DNA from: Allantophomopsis cytisporea
Taxonomy: Eukaryota > Ascomycota > Leotiomycetes > Phacidiales > Phacidiaceae
Assembly: GCA_024752435.1 (NCBI GenBank)
Contig: CP103026.1
Span: 1,178,001 to 1,242,000, forward strand
DNA length: 64,000 nt
Direction: 5' to 3'
Positions 61,201 to 64,000 of the stretch are shown in pieces; positions within the stretch are counted from its first letter, which is position 1; each line of letters opens with the position of its first letter. Under the pieces are notes generated by a model that was given only the letters and a program-made list of their open reading frames with translations, ran no database searches and was not told the DNA's origin. The translations under genes and the position numbers were made by a program.

Positions 61201-62531
61201 TTTGGTCTTGATCTTGGCCCTATATAGTACCGAGAGGAATGGCTGTATAGAATCACACATAAACGTACCCCGTACTTTTCAAGTGCAGTCAATGTACCAA
61301 TGCCTGGCAGACCTGCATAAAAAGATTCCACTCATAAAATTCGCGATACGCTTTGTATTGATCTTCCACTTGCCATGAGACTGTGCCACTCGGCGGCATA
61401 ATTTGGTCCATATGTAACTTTTTGGGGTGCATATTTGACTTTTGAGCCAATCTTTTGCTGTGATGGTCCATACTAAGTCTATCCTCTAACATCCCCCCAT
61501 TTATCCTACCAGGCGACTCTGCTAACCAAAATCATTCATCAATCCACCACCATCCACCATCCGCCCATCCACTACCATACATGACCCCCTGTTCCCCTGA
61601 GCACCGAGTCTCAATGTGGCACCATGCGAATAGGCTCTAGAAGGCCCCTCGACCATTCGTTGTGTCCCAAGAGACACGCAAGTCTCCTCTTCCGTGTCTC
61701 TTGTGGTGCCAGGTCCTCTTCTTACCGTGCACTAAACACCGACAGCATCCATAACCATCAACAACCACCTGCACTAGCCCGTCCACCGTTCCTGACGCTT
61801 GATGCTTGAGGTCTGAAAAGCCCCTTGACTTCGCCTTTTCTTGTTGTGTTGCATCTTCTTCCGGGTTTTAATTTGCCCAAAGGAAAAGACCAAGATCCTT
61901 CCACGGAGGCCCAAGTGCTGCTATGCTAAAGAGGTCGGTCTCACGGCCGGCATTAAGTCAAACGAAACGTTATTATTCACTTTCACCCGGCCCTGTCTGT
62001 TTGGCTTCTGCAATCGCTCACACAAAATATTTCACCCCGAAAGGAAGAGAAAAGAAGAAAAGAAGGAAGAGCAGAAGCAAAATAAAAAAAGAAGAAAAAC
62101 AGCGGAGACAATTTCCTTCGCATTAATCTCAACTTACTCAAACAAGAAGTCGAGACCAAATCTCCTACCAGCAACACGAGTTGACATCACATCCTCCTTC
62201 ATATCGGTAGGTAGTCCCCCCCCCCGGCTCTGTATCATTCAATCAATAAGAGCGGGACGCGTGCTAGACGACCTCGCGAAAGTCGCAATCGGGAAACCCT
62301 GGAAATAGTAGTCGGCCATACCTCCTTATACAGCAAAAGCACTGTTCTGGACAGGCCATTCATTATCCACAACAACAAAACATCTCCGGACAGCAATGTC
62401 ACGTCTGTGATCACCTACACAAGTCATCGACGTTGACATCTAAATTTTACCCTCAACAAACCAGCGCAACAATCGACATTTCCATCACACAACACAGCAT
62501 TTTGGCGCAACTAACGTAATTCACCTTGGAG
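58276..62531. other. long intergenic region and kinesin promoter
   Basis: No secure gene. The part near 58,300 is the acyltransferase promoter. A CTGT microsatellite sits at 60274-60301. Short frames include one at 60530-60742 (+) beginning with a hydrophobic segment, too weak to call. From about 61,500 the sequence is C/A-rich and probably holds the kinesin promoter and leader. Confidence 0.5.
60274..60301. repeat. CTGT tetranucleotide microsatellite
   Basis: Seven perfect CTGT copies, intergenic. Confidence 0.92.
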
Positions 62532-64000
62532 ATGGCCAGCTCTCCGCCTGGATCGCCCGTGGGCCCACCGTCCAGGCCGATGAGTGCGATGATGCGCCCA
62601 CCACCTCGGAGTGGAAGTCGTATGAGTGTGAGCAGCAAGACTGGAGGCAGTAAGGCTTCTGATGAAGACAGCAAGACCTCAGTGCGAGTTGGTCAGTTGG
62701 CGCATTCTCACTTTTGATACCTGATCTAGACTGACTTGCAATCTTCAGCGGTGCGCGTGCGGCCTCCTTTGAAACCCACGGATCCAGGATTCGAACTCAT
62801 CCCACAGCGATTCCAGAAGTCTATGGTCCATGTCACATCTGCTACGAACGTATCAGTCGATTCTCCGCAGGGCCGCAAGTTGTTCGTTTTCGACAGAGTA
62901 TTCGGCGAGGATGTGGGACAAGATGGAATTTGGAGCTACATCACGGACAGCGTCAACTCTTTCGTACAAGGATACAATGTCTCTATCCTGGCATACGGTC
63001 AATCTGGGTCTGGAAAGTCGTACACCATGGGTACATCTGGTCCGCAAGACTACAATGCTACAGATGCTCTAGGTACGTTGTTTTGCGTCCATCGCGTTAC
63101 ACCTGTCCTTTTCACGAACACATTAGTACAAGAAGGGTGTAACGGAAAACAAAGCGTATAAACTGATCGTTTTGAATAGGTGTTATTCCTCGCGCAGCCA
63201 CTTCGCTCTTCGAAAAGCTCGATGGCCCAAAGGCACCTACCAATAACCGAAACTCTACATCTGGACTTCGAGCTCCTGTTAGGTATTCTATGAACAATAT
63301 GGCAAGTGCTGCGAAAGCCGAAAAATCCTGGACCTTGAAAGCTACCTACGTAGAAATCTACAACGAACAATTGCGGGATTTACTTGTACCTGAAGGTCAA
63401 CATGAGCGAGGAGTGGTATCAATTCGGGAGGACACTAAGGGTCATATTCTGTTGACAGGTCTTCACACAATGGATATCAACTCCGTTGAGGACTTGATGA
63501 ATGCCTTGAACTTTGGTTCTTCCATTCGACAAACTGGCTCCACAGATCAAAACGCCCAATCGTCTCGATCGCATGCAGTTTTCAGTTTGAATCTCGTTCA
63601 ACGCAAAAATAAGGCCACTCACACACCAACACCGGACAAACGCATGTCTGTTCCTCTCGAGGCAATGACTGGTGGCGATACGATAACGGTCGACAGCAAA
63701 CTCCACTTTGTTGATCTTGCTGGCAGTGAACGTCTTAAGAACACCGGAGCCATGGGCGAGCGTGCTCGCGAAGGTATCTCTATTAATGCAGGACTTGCCA
63801 GCTTAGGGAAAGTCATTTCTCAACTGTCTTCGCGAAATGCCGGCTCTCATGTATCATACCGTGATTCGAAACTCACGCGTCTTCTGCAGGATTCTCTCGG
63901 TGGCAACGCCATTACATACATGATCGCCTGTGTGACACCGGCGGAATTTCATTTGAGCGAAACTCTGAACACGATTCAATATGCCCAGCGCGCCAGAGCT
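62532..64000 (+). CDS. kinesin with N-terminal motor domain, 3' end outside window
   Basis: Exons seen: 62532-62691, 62749-63072 and 63180 to the window end; the reading frame is still open at 64000. The N-terminal 50 residues are Ser/Pro/Arg-rich. The motor begins SVRVAVRVRPPL. The P-loop is GQSGSGKS at residues 137-144, switch I is SSRSH (in NAQSSRSHAVFS) and switch II is DLAGSE, followed by the microtubule-binding SYRDSKLTRLLQDSLGG. All nucleotide-binding residues are present, so it should be an active ATP-driven motor. The subfamily cannot be set safely without the neck and tail; the P-loop context and N-terminal placement suggest a plus-end motor, possibly kinesin-4 like. Intron 2 is 107 nt, the longest of the secure introns here, and lies between TDAL and GVIPRAAT. 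Confidence 0.93.

Overview
The window is nuclear DNA of a filamentous ascomycete. Genes are split by short introns (mostly 44-60 nt, GT...YAG), start codons sit in good contexts, and the products (fungal-type M13 peptidase, Vps11, ankyrin+DIL protein, fungal flotillin, TBC protein, kinesin) look Pezizomycotina. The style fits Leotiomycetes such as Botrytis or Sclerotinia relatives, but that is an inference. All exon joins were made by eye from splice signals, reading phase and family conservation.

Layout. 672-3222 (+) is a membrane-anchored M13 metallopeptidase. About 7 kb of gene-poor DNA follows. 10367-12028 (-) is a Gln/Pro-rich nuclear protein with a long purine/pyrimidine-biased upstream region. 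12.1-25.3 kb is very gene-poor, with one weak gene model near 19.3-19.9 kb. 25360-27855 (-) is a TBC Rab-GAP, followed by about 5 kb of microsatellite-rich DNA. 32986-35854 (-) is an ankyrin+DIL protein, then an AT-rich island. 37679-38204 (+) is a small secreted protein, and 38519-41737 (-) is Vps11.

44414-45727 (+) is a TauD-type dioxygenase, 46604-47368 (-) an unknown protein with a PPSY motif, and 48968-50512 (+) a flotillin. 51395-52398 (-) is an SDR oxidoreductase whose intron 3 has an apparent broken donor; it is divergent from a zinc alcohol dehydrogenase at 53080-54273 (+). 54671-55296 (+) is a basic/coiled-coil protein with seven octapeptide repeats and a GC-AG intron. 56075-56280 (+) holds a compact tRNA-like, structured element with A box, B box, upstream TATA and T-run: a candidate new Pol III RNA or SINE. 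56713-58275 (-) is a CAT/condensation-like acyltransferase. From 62532 to the window end (+) is the motor domain of a kinesin, cut by the edge.

Themes. Membrane traffic is represented by Vps11, the TBC GAP, the flotillin, possibly the ankyrin+DIL protein, and the kinesin for transport. A loose metabolic group (TauD dioxygenase, SDR/ADH divergent pair, acyltransferase) lies in 44-58 kb, without a backbone enzyme that would make it a recognisable biosynthetic cluster. The observations most worth following are the Pol III-like element, the TTAAGT splice donor in the SDR gene, and the young-looking repeat protein.
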